64,000 nucleotides of DNA. Origin: Muribaculaceae bacterium. GTDB lineage: Bacteria; Bacteroidota; Bacteroidia; Bacteroidales; Muribaculaceae. The notes beneath the pieces were generated by a model. The model was not told the DNA's origin. It made no database searches and saw only the letters and a list, made by a program, of their open reading frames with translations. The first letter of the stretch is position 1; the number at the start of each line of letters is the position of its first letter. The stretch is from positions 28,403 through 92,402 of the forward strand of contig JAQVCR010000005.1 of NCBI GenBank assembly GCA_028689665.1, read 5' to 3'. Of the stretch, positions 36,288 through 46,742 are shown one piece after another. A program made the position numbers and the translations under genes.

Positions 36288-37789
36288 TTAGAGGGTTATT
36301 GTTGTTATCAGTATTTTCGGTGGCAGTTTCAATAAATGCTCAGCCATACATCTATCATTATAAGTCGCCAAAGGTAACAAAAGAGAGCGAGGCAGTAAGA
36401 AAGACAATTAAGGAATGGAGCGTAAAAGAATCGGTAACCTTGCCCGAGGGCATTGACAATTCCACGCTCAAATTTTTCCCTGAAGTATTCAGTCAAGGTG
36501 CAAATAATGCTTGTTCGCAAGCCTCAGGAGTGAGATATGCCTATACTCATCAAGTCAATAAAATGCTTGATAGAGATGCAAAGGCCTCGGCAGAAAATAC
36601 ATTTGCTTATCATTTCACATGGAATTATCTTAACGAAGGTAATAATGAAGGTTCGCATGCTTATCTAGGCTATGACCTGATGAAACAATGCGGAGCAATG
36701 ACCTTAGCCGATATGAATGATAATAGTGCGGCAGTGTCGGCAACAACTTGGATAACGGGCTATGATAAATATATCAAAGCGATGAAATATGGTGTCGAGA
36801 AATATGAAAAAATTAATCTCAAGACACGCGAAGGTATTGACAAAATGCGCCAATATCTTTATACCGGAGGAGTTGCTACATTCTCCTGCTATTCAAGCGG
36901 GTGGGGCGATAAAAATTATAATGGAGCATCGTCAAAAGGTATTAAATATATAGTAACACGAAGCTCGAGCGAAGGAGCGCACGCACTTACAATGGTAGGA
37001 TATGACGACAAGGTAGAATACGACTTTAATGGCAACGGACAGCTTGAAGATAACGAGCGAGGCGCATTTATCTTTGTGAATAGCTGGGGGACATATTGGG
37101 GCGATGAAGGAAAGTCTTATTTTCCTTACAGCCTTTTTACGACGCCGGTAGAACAAGGAGGAGTAAGAGAAGTAGATGCCGAAGCCTACATAGTAACACC
37201 AAAGATAGAAGAGCCAAAGATATATGCAAAATTTAAAATAACATATAATCGTCGCAATGAATTATTCTTTAGAATTGGAGCAAATGAAAATTCAGAAGCA
37301 ACAAGTGCAAACCCCGATTTACTTATGCAGTCTAGCATAATGAATCTTCAAGGCGGAGCATATAATATGCAAGGAGAACTAACTACACAAGCCTCTAAAA
37401 CAATAGAAGTTGCTCTTAATTATTCATCGTTTTATGATAAGATTAAAGGCTTTTCCGCCCCACGTTTTTTCCTTATTGTGCGACGCATTGCCGCATCGGG
37501 AACCGGGAGTATTGATGAGTTTTCGATAGTAGATGCTGTGGCTGGCAAAGAATATAAAGCTACAAATCTTCCGATTGCACTGAGTGGAGGAGAAATAATC
37601 ATATCGACGAATGCCACAAAAGTAGATGGTGTATCCAGAAATTCCACTGAATGGCTGATACAAGGGACTAAAACGCCATATACTTCACCATTTATACTTC
37701 GCAGAGCAAATGGTAAACAGGTAAAATTTAAAATTTCGGGCTACGACAGCCGTAATGGTAAAATGACAATTAAATATAAAAAGTACTGA
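36284..37789 (+). CDS. Papain-like (C1) cysteine protease
   Basis: A 501-residue exported protein (signal peptide MIRGLLLLSVFSVAVSINA). The papain fold shows the oxyanion Gln71 in VFSQGANNAC, catalytic Cys77, His233 in GAHALTMVGYDD and Asn266 in FVNSWGTYWGDEG, so the catalytic set appears complete. An EF-hand-like acidic insert (DFNGNGQLEDNE) lies between His and Asn and may bind calcium. A beta-rich C-terminal region of about 200 residues follows, without a T9SS domain. It overlaps the gingipain-like gene by four bases and lies two bases before the HmuY-like gene. Joint action of the two proteases is inferred from coupling. Confidence 0.9.
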   Translation: MIRGLLLLSVFSVAVSINAQPYIYHYKSPKVTKESEAVRKTIKEWSVKESVTLPEGIDNSTLKFFPEVFSQGANNACSQASGVRYAYTHQVNKMLDRDAKASAENTFAYHFTWNYLNEGNNEGSHAYLGYDLMKQCGAMTLADMNDNSAAVSATTWITGYDKYIKAMKYGVEKYEKINLKTREGIDKMRQYLYTGGVATFSCYSSGWGDKNYNGASSKGIKYIVTRSSSEGAHALTMVGYDDKVEYDFNGNGQLEDNERGAFIFVNSWGTYWGDEGKSYFPYSLFTTPVEQGGVREVDAEAYIVTPKIEEPKIYAKFKITYNRRNELFFRIGANENSEATSANPDLLMQSSIMNLQGGAYNMQGELTTQASKTIEVALNYSSFYDKIKGFSAPRFFLIVRRIAASGTGSIDEFSIVDAVAGKEYKATNLPIALSGGEIIISTNATKVDGVSRNSTEWLIQGTKTPYTSPFILRRANGKQVKFKISGYDSRNGKMTIKYKKY

Positions 37790-37791
37790 GC

Positions 37792-38166
37792 ATGAAGATA
37801 TTTAATATAATTATTATAGCATTAGGACTTACTATGCTTTCGTCGTGTAGCGAGAAAGGCGACAATATTGCCGACGATAGTGATAAAGAAATCACAATCT
37901 CTTCATTAAGTGATGACGAGTGGACTTATTTCTCCTTTGAGAGTGAAAGCGTAGTTGGTCATTCTACACTAGGCGATGACATTGCCGATGCACAGTGGAA
38001 GCAACGAAATGATTGGGATATAGCATTCTGTGGCGAGCTGGTGCGTACAAACGGAGGAACATCGGGCAATGGAGCCGGAGCGTTACAGCGCATCGACACT
38101 AAGAGCTATGACGAGGCAACTCCTGCCGATGCCGATAATATGACAGTAGATGCTATTTCAAAATAG
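37792..38166 (+). CDS. HmuY-like lipoprotein, apparently truncated
   Basis: A 124-residue protein with a lipobox (LTMLSSCSEKGD, Cys20). The segment WTYFSFESESVVG, then QWKQRNDWDIAFCGELVRTNGGTSGNGAGA, matches the N-terminal half of HmuY-family proteins, surface lipoproteins that in Porphyromonas bind heme. Family members are about 200 residues or more, so roughly half the fold is missing. Its last 14 bases overlap the convergent MATE gene and no terminator intervenes. A deletion that removed the 3' end is the simplest reading. The axial heme ligands of HmuY lie in the missing part, so function is doubtful. Confidence 0.75.
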   Translation: MKIFNIIIIALGLTMLSSCSEKGDNIADDSDKEITISSLSDDEWTYFSFESESVVGHSTLGDDIADAQWKQRNDWDIAFCGELVRTNGGTSGNGAGALQRIDTKSYDEATPADADNMTVDAISK

Positions 38167-39490
38167 ATTTGTTACTGATAGCCTTTAATCGACGATAAAA
38201 ATATTTGCTATAAAGCAATGCGGCAAGAAATAGTCCGATCGAGAAGGATAGGTATATACCTACTATTCCACCATTCAATGTGAATCCAATTATATAGGTT
38301 GCAGGCAATCCTATTACAATATATGAAGTGAACGCAATGTAAGTCATCGGCACCACATAGCATATTCCTCGCATGGCATTTGAATAGGTTATCTGTGTGG
38401 CATCACCGAGCTGGTAAAGAATAAGCGGCACGATAAGTGTTATGCAAGTAGCAATAACCCTCTTGTCGGTGGTGAATATTCCTATAATCTGCTCTCCGAA
38501 AAATATGAAAGTAAGCGACGCAAGAATTGCAAACATAAGGATAATATGGTATCCACAGCGAGTGGCAGCTTTCACTCCTTCATAGTCTTTCATTCCAAGA
38601 TTTTGTGAAATTATTATAGTCATACTTGCGGCAAAACTATAATAAATAATGAATCCGAGCATTCCTATTATTACCATTATCTGATGGCTAGCCATAGGAA
38701 CAGCCCCAATCCAGCCGATCATAATTCCCGAAATAGTGAAGAATCCGGTTTCAAGTCCCATCTGTAATGCCACAGGCCACGACGTGCGAAAAATACTGCT
38801 TGTTACGCTTTTGTTGAATGTTGCTTTTAGTGTTGCAGTACGGAATTTATCATAACGCTTTATTGTCAAGAATATAAACACGAATGTTGCAGCCATAAAA
38901 ATTCGAGATCCTAGAGTACTGATTCCGGCACCAAGCAGCCCCATCTCGGGGAAGCCACACTTGCCAAATATCAAGAAATAATTGAAAATAATATTTAAGC
39001 AGTTTCCAATCAGTAATATCCACATAGTTATTGAGACGTGCGAAATACCATCGGAGAATTGTCGCAACACATTGAATAGCGAAACAAATATTATTGAAAT
39101 TATCATAGTTATAAAGTAGGGCTTAATTAAAGGCAACAGGCTCTCGGGCTGTCCAAGATACTCAAGATTCAAGTATAACACCACCGATACGACAGTGAGA
39201 AACACTGCAAAAAGTAGATTCAGAATGATCCCATTTTTAAGAGCTTCGCCCACTTTTGCAGCATTGCCTTGAGCAAAAAACGATGCAATAATTGGAGTCA
39301 AGCCATACGAGAAACCTAAGCACAGCATATTAATTAAGGCAAATACTGTATTAACAAACGATGCAGCCGCAAGTGAGTCGGTGGTGTATCGGCCTACCAT
39401 CATGGTATCAACAAAACCAACGACAATAATACCCACTTGCCCCACCATAATAGGCACACCGAGTTTGAATATCGATTTATAAAACGACAT
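38153..39490 (-). CDS. MATE-family multidrug/sodium antiporter
   Basis: A 445-residue inner-membrane exporter with about twelve helices in two homologous halves. Family features include VGFVDTMMVGRYTTDSLAAASFVN near the N-terminus and MGLETGFFTISGIMIGWIGAVPMASHQI in the second half. I place the start at the ATG ending at 39490 (MSFYKSIFKLGVPIMVGQ). The in-frame ATG seven codons upstream (39511) lies only four bases after the -7 box, so it would be at or before the transcription start. The substrate is unknown. Its 3' end overlaps the HmuY-like gene. Confidence 0.92.
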   Translation of the reverse strand: MSFYKSIFKLGVPIMVGQVGIIVVGFVDTMMVGRYTTDSLAAASFVNTVFALINMLCLGFSYGLTPIIASFFAQGNAAKVGEALKNGIILNLLFAVFLTVVSVVLYLNLEYLGQPESLLPLIKPYFITMIISIIFVSLFNVLRQFSDGISHVSITMWILLIGNCLNIIFNYFLIFGKCGFPEMGLLGAGISTLGSRIFMAATFVFIFLTIKRYDKFRTATLKATFNKSVTSSIFRTSWPVALQMGLETGFFTISGIMIGWIGAVPMASHQIMVIIGMLGFIIYYSFAASMTIIISQNLGMKDYEGVKAATRCGYHIILMFAILASLTFIFFGEQIIGIFTTDKRVIATCITLIVPLILYQLGDATQITYSNAMRGICYVVPMTYIAFTSYIVIGLPATYIIGFTLNGGIVGIYLSFSIGLFLAALLYSKYFYRRLKAISNKSILK

Positions 39491-39515
39491 ATTTCTCTTA
39501 TTATTCTTCATTGTG

Positions 39516-39546
39516 CAAAGGTAAGGTGATAATACTGTAAATCAAA
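39516..39546 (-). promoter_or_regulatory. Promoter of the MATE gene
   Basis: On the minus strand, -33 TTTG (39546-39543) and -7 TACCTTTG (39523-39516) are separated by 19 bases. Its position decides the start codon of the MATE gene. Confidence 0.75.
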
Positions 39547-39657
39547 GGATCGTTATAATCTATTATAAATAAGAAATATAATTATTACATCAAGATTATT
39601 TTTTATGGTTAAAAATGACGAAATCATTATTAAAAATGAGTGTATCAGCTTGTAATA

Positions 39658-39690
39658 TTTGTTTTTAATCTTATATTTTACCTATTTTTG
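39658..39690 (+). promoter_or_regulatory. Promoter of the GH97 gene
   Basis: TTTG (39658-39661) and TATTTTTG (39683-39690) with a 21-base spacer, 34 bases before the ATG. Confidence 0.65.
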
Positions 39691-39715
39691 TAGACCAAAA
39701 TATTAAAATAAATAA

Positions 39716-41890
<2,175 letters not shown>

Positions 41891-41916
41891 TTGCCATTTA
41901 GTGATACTCTAAATAT

Positions 41917-41967
41917 CTTCCTATCTTATTGTTAATTAAATAAAAACAATAGATAGGAAGTTTTTTT
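41917..41967 (+). terminator. Terminator after GH97 gene
   Basis: CTTCCTATC-TATTGTT (41917-41933) pairs with AACAATA-GATAGGAAG (41945-41960), followed by seven T. Confidence 0.85.
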
Positions 41968-41979
41968 ATCAAATTTTAT

Positions 41980-41987
41980 TATCTTTG
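41980..41987 (+). promoter_or_regulatory. -7 box of the SusR-like gene
   Basis: TATCTTTG, 43 bases before the ATG at 42031; no clear -33 TTTG. Confidence 0.55.
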
Positions 41988-42030
41988 TGTATTAAGACCT
42001 GTTGTAAGCCATTTTTATGGAAATAGATAT

Positions 42031-43599
42031 ATGAAGACAATATTAGCATTATTCGTAAGCACTCTTTTTACTTTCGGTGCCATTGGACAATTAAAACTCA
42101 CCGAAGGCGATTTAGTCAACCTAGACAGGGAGATCGCATTAGCATCTCAATATGACCGACAAAAATATGCTGTGATAGACAGCCTTAAGTCTATATTTTT
42201 GGATAAAATAATTCCATATAATAGGAGAATAAAGGCAGGAATAGAATTGGGCAAGCAATACGAGTCGTTTATTTCCGATTCTTCGCTAGTGTATTACGAC
42301 AAAGCGATGCAGCTCGCCGAAGCCGGCAAGGATTCATTAAGTTTCCTAACAGCCCGAATAGGTAAAGTCAAAGTGCTTGGAGTAACCGGTTTTTATAGCG
42401 AGGCAGTCGCAGAGCTTGAAACGCTTGAGAAAATTGCAATACCAAAGTCGATGAATTTTCTTTTTTTCGACTGCGCACGGCAATTATATGACTATATGCT
42501 AGGCTATACGCAGAGTAGTGGAACGTATTCAAATATTTATCATTTAAAATCGCGCAGCTATCGCGATTCTTTATGCACCACTCTTCCACAAGGAAGTTCA
42601 TTGTATAAGTTCTATTATGCAGAAGTCTTGCAAGATCGAGGAAAGCTCTCGCAATCGCGAAGTGAGCTTTTCGATATTCTCGATTCCATACCGAGCAATA
42701 ATGCCCTCTATGCACGTGCTACAAGTGCGTTGGCAGGACTGGCAATAATGGATAAAGACAAAGAAACCGCCGCCCATTATTGGGCAGTCTCGGCAATATC
42801 GGATATTCGTGGCTCGATTAAAGAAAACACCTCTTTACAAAATCTTGCTGTATATTTATATTCAAAGGGCGACTTTGAACGAGCCTATAAATATATTTGT
42901 ATATCACTAGATGATGCAAACTTCTGCAATGCCCGTCTGCGCAATATGCAGATAGCAAAAAATATGCCTTTAATCAATAGCGCTTATAAAAAAGAGATCG
43001 ATACTAAACAAGATTCGTTAGTATTTGCGCTTTCTATAGTTAGCGTATTGTCGCTCGGCTTGATAATTGCCGTTGTGCTAATTCTCTATCAGATTAGAAA
43101 ATTAAAGGTAACTCGTCGGTCGCTCAAGCGTGCAAACAGTATTAAAGAGGAATATATGGGGCATTTTTTGGATTTATGTTCTATATATATGGAGCGTCTT
43201 GATAATTTCAATAAGATAGTATCGCGAAAGGTGAGTACCGGACAGATTGAAGATTTGTTGAAAATGAGTAAATCGCCAAAATTTGCAGATGAGCAGAATA
43301 AATTGTTTTATGAAAATTTTGACAGTGCATTTCTTCATATTTACCCGAGTTTTGTCGGCGATTTTAATTCATTACTGTTACCTGAGGAGCAAATTGAAGT
43401 TAAGGAATATGGTAAGTTGACTATGGAGCTTCGTATTTTTGCTTTTCTAAGAATGGGGATTGAAGATAGCAATAAGATAGCTTCGTTTCTACACTATTCG
43501 GTAAATACTATTTATGCCTATAGAAATAAAATAAGAAATAAGGCAAAAAATCGCGAAACATTTGATGAAGATGTGATGAAAATAGGTAATCTTGACTAA
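42031..43599 (+). CDS. DUF6377-type membrane-spanning transcriptional regulator (SusR-like)
   Basis: A 522-residue protein: signal peptide (MKTILALFVSTLFTFGAIG), a periplasmic TPR-like helical sensor (about 25-325), one membrane helix (about 331-355, VFALSIVSVLSLGLIIAVVLILY), then a cytoplasmic part with a C-terminal helix-turn-helix resembling LuxR types (LRIFAFLRMGIEDSNKIASFLHYSVNTIYAYRNKIRNKA). This plan matches DUF6377 and SusR-like regulators that sense maltose or similar sugars in the periplasm. It follows the GH97 gene behind a terminator, with its own promoter, and may control it. Direct regulation is inference. Confidence 0.8.
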   Translation: MKTILALFVSTLFTFGAIGQLKLTEGDLVNLDREIALASQYDRQKYAVIDSLKSIFLDKIIPYNRRIKAGIELGKQYESFISDSSLVYYDKAMQLAEAGKDSLSFLTARIGKVKVLGVTGFYSEAVAELETLEKIAIPKSMNFLFFDCARQLYDYMLGYTQSSGTYSNIYHLKSRSYRDSLCTTLPQGSSLYKFYYAEVLQDRGKLSQSRSELFDILDSIPSNNALYARATSALAGLAIMDKDKETAAHYWAVSAISDIRGSIKENTSLQNLAVYLYSKGDFERAYKYICISLDDANFCNARLRNMQIAKNMPLINSAYKKEIDTKQDSLVFALSIVSVLSLGLIIAVVLILYQIRKLKVTRRSLKRANSIKEEYMGHFLDLCSIYMERLDNFNKIVSRKVSTGQIEDLLKMSKSPKFADEQNKLFYENFDSAFLHIYPSFVGDFNSLLLPEEQIEVKEYGKLTMELRIFAFLRMGIEDSNKIASFLHYSVNTIYAYRNKIRNKAKNRETFDEDVMKIGNLD

Positions 43600-43636
43600 A
43601 TAACCTCTATTGTATATATATATTTATCTATATAGT

Positions 43637-43675
43637 AATAGTCTTAACTAATTGATAGTTAAGACTATTTTGTTT
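43637..43675 (+). terminator. Terminator after the SusR-like gene
   Basis: Perfect 14-bp arms AATAGTCTTAACTA (43637-43650) and TAGTTAAGACTATT (43656-43669), then TTGTTTT. Confidence 0.85.
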
Positions 43676-43727
43676 TAATATTCTATATCCAACTTTATAT
43701 ACAAATTTATTTTGTATACTTATCATA

Positions 43728-43735
43728 TATCTTTG
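43728..43735 (+). promoter_or_regulatory. -7 box upstream of the candidate ncRNA
   Basis: TATCTTTG, with no protein-coding gene downstream on this strand. A TTTG at 43711 is too close for a standard -33, so the promoter is incomplete by consensus. Confidence 0.55.
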
Positions 43736-43784
43736 TAATACAACAAGGAAGATAATATAGATTATCAGCTTTGATGCTAATTTT

Positions 43785-43972
43785 AATTGAAATATTAGAG
43801 AGCCTTAATAAGAGTTGCCGGATTCCTAACCTATGTATATTTGTATGTTGTTGGACTCCTTTCATAATAACTTATCGCCGAATGGCGAGAAACTGAAAGC
43901 AGTCGTGCAGAAATTGACGGTAGAGGGCAGAAGATAGAAATATCTTGCGATTAAGGCTCGCCTTCTAAATAT
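43785..43972 (+). ncRNA. Structured RNA, candidate 6S RNA
   Basis: The 588-base gap between the SusR-like gene and upp has a -7 box and then about 190 bases able to fold into one closed rod. GAGCCTTAAT (43800-43809) pairs perfectly with ATTAAGGCTC (43950-43959). The stem continues imperfectly outward (ATATTAGA near 43792 with TCTAAATAT near 43964). Inside are small hairpins: TCGCC/GGCGA (about 43874-43888) and AGATA/TATCT (about 43932-43944). Length, single closing stem and open centre fit 6S RNA, the sigma70-polymerase decoy. No open frame of length is present. The 6S label is a hypothesis; a different Bacteroidales RNA family is possible. 43973-44130 shows only a short hairpin (TTTAAGA/TCTTAAA). 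Confidence 0.5.
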
Positions 43973-44133
43973 AGATTTAAGATAATTTCTTAAAAGTAAG
44001 TTATAGAAATTTATACATAATATGATTCACGTGCCTTGAAAAATTCGTGAGAATAATAAAGGCGATATTTGGTAATTAAGATTGTTTTAGAATTATGGTT
44101 TAGAGTTAATGGTTTTAGATATGTATTACAATT

Positions 44134-44168
44134 AAAAATGGAGATGTTAATATCATCTCCATTTTTTA
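44134..44168. terminator. Bidirectional terminator downstream of upp
   Basis: AAAAATGGAGATG (44134-44146) and CATCTCCATTTTT (44154-44166) form a perfect stem with A and T runs on both sides. It ends the upp operon from the right and any RNA from the left. Confidence 0.85.
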
Positions 44169-44187
44169 TTCTATATAATTAGAAAAT

Positions 44188-44841
44188 TTATTCTTTTTCA
44201 CCAAATGCTAAGTCTCCTGCATCGCCCAGCCCCGGTATTATATAAGAGTGTTCATTAATTTCATCATCAACGACACCCACCCACAGAGTAGTACGGTCGG
44301 CAGGAAAATGCTTTTCGATAAATTCAACAGCTTGTCGCGAGGCTATAACAGCCGCTAGGTGTATTCTGCCCGGGTGTCCTTTAGTTAGCAAAGCTTCGTA
44401 AGAAAGTTCCATAGATGCACCGGTTGCCAGCATAGGGTCGACAAGAATGAGAGTTTTATCGTCCAGACGCGGCGAAGCGATATATTCGATGTGAATATTG
44501 AAGTGGTCTTTTTCTTTAAATTTTCGATAAGCAGAAACGAAAGCATTTTCGGCATCATCAATATAGTTAAGGAAACCTTGGTGGAAAGGAAGACCGGCAC
44601 GAAGGATAGTGCCAATCACTATTTTCTCGCCTATTTTGTTGCAATTTGCAGTACCTAAGCAAGTTTTTACTTCAACTTTCTCGTAGCTGATACGTTTAGA
44701 AATCTCGTAAGCCATAATTTCACCTATTCTTTCTAGGTTTTTGCGAAATTTTAAGCGGTCTTTTTGTATTTTCTCATCGCGAAGTTCGAGCATAAATTGG
44801 CTGATGAGAGAATTTTCTTTGTCAAAATTGATTATTTCCAT
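44188..44841 (-). CDS. upp: Uracil phosphoribosyltransferase
   Basis: Salvages uracil to UMP using PRPP in the cytoplasm. The 217 residues include RAGLPFHQGFLNYIDDAENAFVSAYRK, the PRPP-binding loop TLILVDPMLATGASM (residues about 130-144) and the C-terminal uracil-binding YIIPGLGDAGDLAFG. It is last in a minus-strand run HAD phosphatase - ribF - upp, 8 bases after ribF. The linkage of pyrimidine salvage and flavin synthesis is probably operon economy, not a pathway. The identification is secure. Confidence 0.95.
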   Translation of the reverse strand: MEIINFDKENSLISQFMLELRDEKIQKDRLKFRKNLERIGEIMAYEISKRISYEKVEVKTCLGTANCNKIGEKIVIGTILRAGLPFHQGFLNYIDDAENAFVSAYRKFKEKDHFNIHIEYIASPRLDDKTLILVDPMLATGASMELSYEALLTKGHPGRIHLAAVIASRQAVEFIEKHFPADRTTLWVGVVDDEINEHSYIIPGLGDAGDLAFGEKE

Positions 44842-44849
44842 AACAGGCT

Positions 44850-45788
44850 TTATTTTGTTGTGTTTTTTAATATCTTTTTTGCTTTTTCGCAGTCGGTCGC
44901 AATGTGTCGTTTTAATTCTTCCAGCGAGCTAAATTTTGTTTCAGAGCGAATGAATTTAATGAATTGCACAGTTGCGTCGAGGTCGTATATATCTTTGTCG
45001 AAATCGAAAATATGCACTTCTATCGACCTTTCGTTGCTATTAGTGATTGTTGGGCGAGTGCCTATATTGCAGATTGCATTTAGGAAGTTACCGTTTTCGA
45101 TAGCTATTCGAGCAGCATATACTCCATTATGTGGGATAATCTGTAACTGGTTGGTTGGTTTAATGTTAGCAGTTGGGAATCCTATTTTTTTACCATTTTT
45201 GAATCCGTGAACCACGTTTCCTTGAATTTTGAATATATTGCCAAGACAGCCCGATGCGTCGTCTACTTTTCCGGCAGTAATCAATCTTCGAATAATAGAA
45301 GAGCTAAGAGGCGAAAAATCGCCTGTGTATTCTTCGGCTTGAATCACCTCGACGCCTATCTCCTTGCCAAAATTAATGTAGTCTTCAAATTTTTCATTTT
45401 TATTGTGTCCGAAGTGGTGGTTAAATCCGATGATAAGAGCTTCCACGTTGTATTGTTCGTGTAGAATAGCAAGAAAGTCTTTTGCCCCTAATTTAGCAAT
45501 TTCTTTGTTGAATTTTAAAACGATAGCATTATCGATACCACAATTTTCGATAGCTTTAATTTTCTCGTCAAAGTTCATTATGGTTCTTAGGTCGCTATTT
45601 GGATTTAGGACAATTTGAGGGTGTTCTTTGAAAGTAACTACGGCGTATTCGAGACCTAATTGTGATGCTTTATGTTTTAGTGTATCGAATACTTGTTGAT
45701 GTCCGAGGTGTACCCCGTCGAACATACCAATTGTAACAGCGAATTTTCTATCATTAGTGAGAGCTTCGTATGGAACTTGAAAATTCAT
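44850..45788 (-). CDS. ribF: Bifunctional riboflavin kinase/FMN adenylyltransferase
   Basis: Converts riboflavin to FMN and then FAD. The 312-residue protein has an N-terminal nucleotidyltransferase (TIGMFDGVHLGHQQVFDTLK, a HxGH-type motif; GFNHHFGHNKNEKF) and a C-terminal flavokinase domain (GNVVHGFKNGKKIGFPTANI, NGVYAARIAI). Normal length for the family. It lies 14 bases after the HAD gene and 8 before upp, in the same operon. A HAD phosphatase beside ribF could act on a flavin precursor phosphate, but that is only suggestive. Confidence 0.95.
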   Translation of the reverse strand: MNFQVPYEALTNDRKFAVTIGMFDGVHLGHQQVFDTLKHKASQLGLEYAVVTFKEHPQIVLNPNSDLRTIMNFDEKIKAIENCGIDNAIVLKFNKEIAKLGAKDFLAILHEQYNVEALIIGFNHHFGHNKNEKFEDYINFGKEIGVEVIQAEEYTGDFSPLSSSIIRRLITAGKVDDASGCLGNIFKIQGNVVHGFKNGKKIGFPTANIKPTNQLQIIPHNGVYAARIAIENGNFLNAICNIGTRPTITNSNERSIEVHIFDFDKDIYDLDATVQFIKFIRSETKFSSLEELKRHIATDCEKAKKILKNTTK

Positions 45789-45802
45789 TTCTGTAAAATT
45801 TA

Positions 45803-46420
45803 TTATAAATAATCGGCAAATTCTTTGCCCGGCTCAATAATCTGTGTGCCAAAACCAAATTCACTTGCTGTATCTAGATTCTTCTGAGAGTCGTCGAAAA
45901 AAAGCGTTTCCTCAGGCTTAATGTTAAGATGTGAAATTGTGTATTCAAAAATTTCTTTACCCGGCTTAGCGCAACGAGCTTCGTAAGAGGTAATCATACC
46001 GTCGAAATAGCTTTCAATGTTAAGTCCTTCGATTGCGAAACAATCTTTAATTTTCGATTCAAACATTATTGAATTAGTGTTCGACAAAAGATATATTTTG
46101 TAGTTTTTTCTTAGATTTCTGAGAGATTCAAGCCTATGCTTGGGAATTCCGAGAAGGAATTGATTGAAAGCATCGTCGAGTTGTTTATCGGAAACTGTTG
46201 AAGAAATGTGCCGTCTTAATTCTGCTCTGAAATCGTCGGGTGTTATTTCTCCTTCTTCCAGTTTTAGAAAAGGCCCGTCTTGAACATATAATCCGAGTAA
46301 TTCATCGGCAATAGTAAGCCCAAGAGCTTTGAACGCATCAACGCATTTAGAGCGGTCAAGGTCCATAACAACCCCACCAAGGTCGAATAGAAGATTTTTA
46401 TATTGACAAATTCTCTTCAT
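45803..46420 (-). CDS. HAD-family hydrolase
   Basis: A 205-residue haloacid-dehalogenase-type phosphatase. Motif I is FDLGGVVMDLD (residues about 12-22; nucleophile Asp13 and acid/base region after it). Motif II is in LLSNTNS near residue 112, and motifs III/IV are KPGKEIFEY and LFFDDSQKNLD. A helical cap lies between. Subfamily IA, similar to sugar- or nucleotide-phosphate phosphatases of the YihX/FMN-phosphatase type; the substrate cannot be told from the sequence. First gene of the HAD-ribF-upp run with a minus-strand promoter. Confidence 0.88.
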   Translation of the reverse strand: MKRICQYKNLLFDLGGVVMDLDRSKCVDAFKALGLTIADELLGLYVQDGPFLKLEEGEITPDDFRAELRRHISSTVSDKQLDDAFNQFLLGIPKHRLESLRNLRKNYKIYLLSNTNSIMFESKIKDCFAIEGLNIESYFDGMITSYEARCAKPGKEIFEYTISHLNIKPEETLFFDDSQKNLDTASEFGFGTQIIEPGKEFADYL

Positions 46421-46447
46421 CTAATGTTGTCTTTTTTGTAAATTAGG

Positions 46448-46477
46448 CAAAGGTAGTAATAATATTTCAAACACAAA
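46448..46477 (-). promoter_or_regulatory. Promoter of the HAD-ribF-upp operon
   Basis: On the minus strand -33 TTTG (46477-46474) and -7 TACCTTTG (46455-46448), 18 bases apart. Confidence 0.65.
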
Positions 46478-46642
46478 ATATTCGCTAAAAAGAGCGACAA
46501 TTTTGCACATATTTTGAAGTAAAAGAATCTAAAAAATAGGGTTAAAAAATACGAAACAAGACTAATATTGGAGTTTAATAAGTTAAATAAATGTAAATCA
46601 AAGCATTTAATCTTCAGAGTTGAGTCATATTTTGGGGGTAAA

Positions 46643-46674
46643 TTTGCATAGTATATATATATATTGTATATTTG
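46643..46674 (+). promoter_or_regulatory. Promoter of the rimP-nusA-infB operon
   Basis: TTTG (46643-46646) and TATATTTG (46667-46674), spaced 20 bases. It leaves about 65 bases of leader before rimP. The rest of 46421-46742 is AT-rich without other signals. Confidence 0.75.
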
Positions 46675-46742
46675 CACAAAGAAAAAGGGAAAAGGAGGGG
46701 GCAAGATGCTCTCTCATTTTTTTTAAATATAGTATTTTTTAT

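Noticed and set aside
46417..46704. Minus-strand 95-codon frame between the HAD gene and rimP
   Set aside because: It covers two promoters and is Phe/Tyr/Ile-rich because of AT-rich DNA; no domain or promoter supports it.
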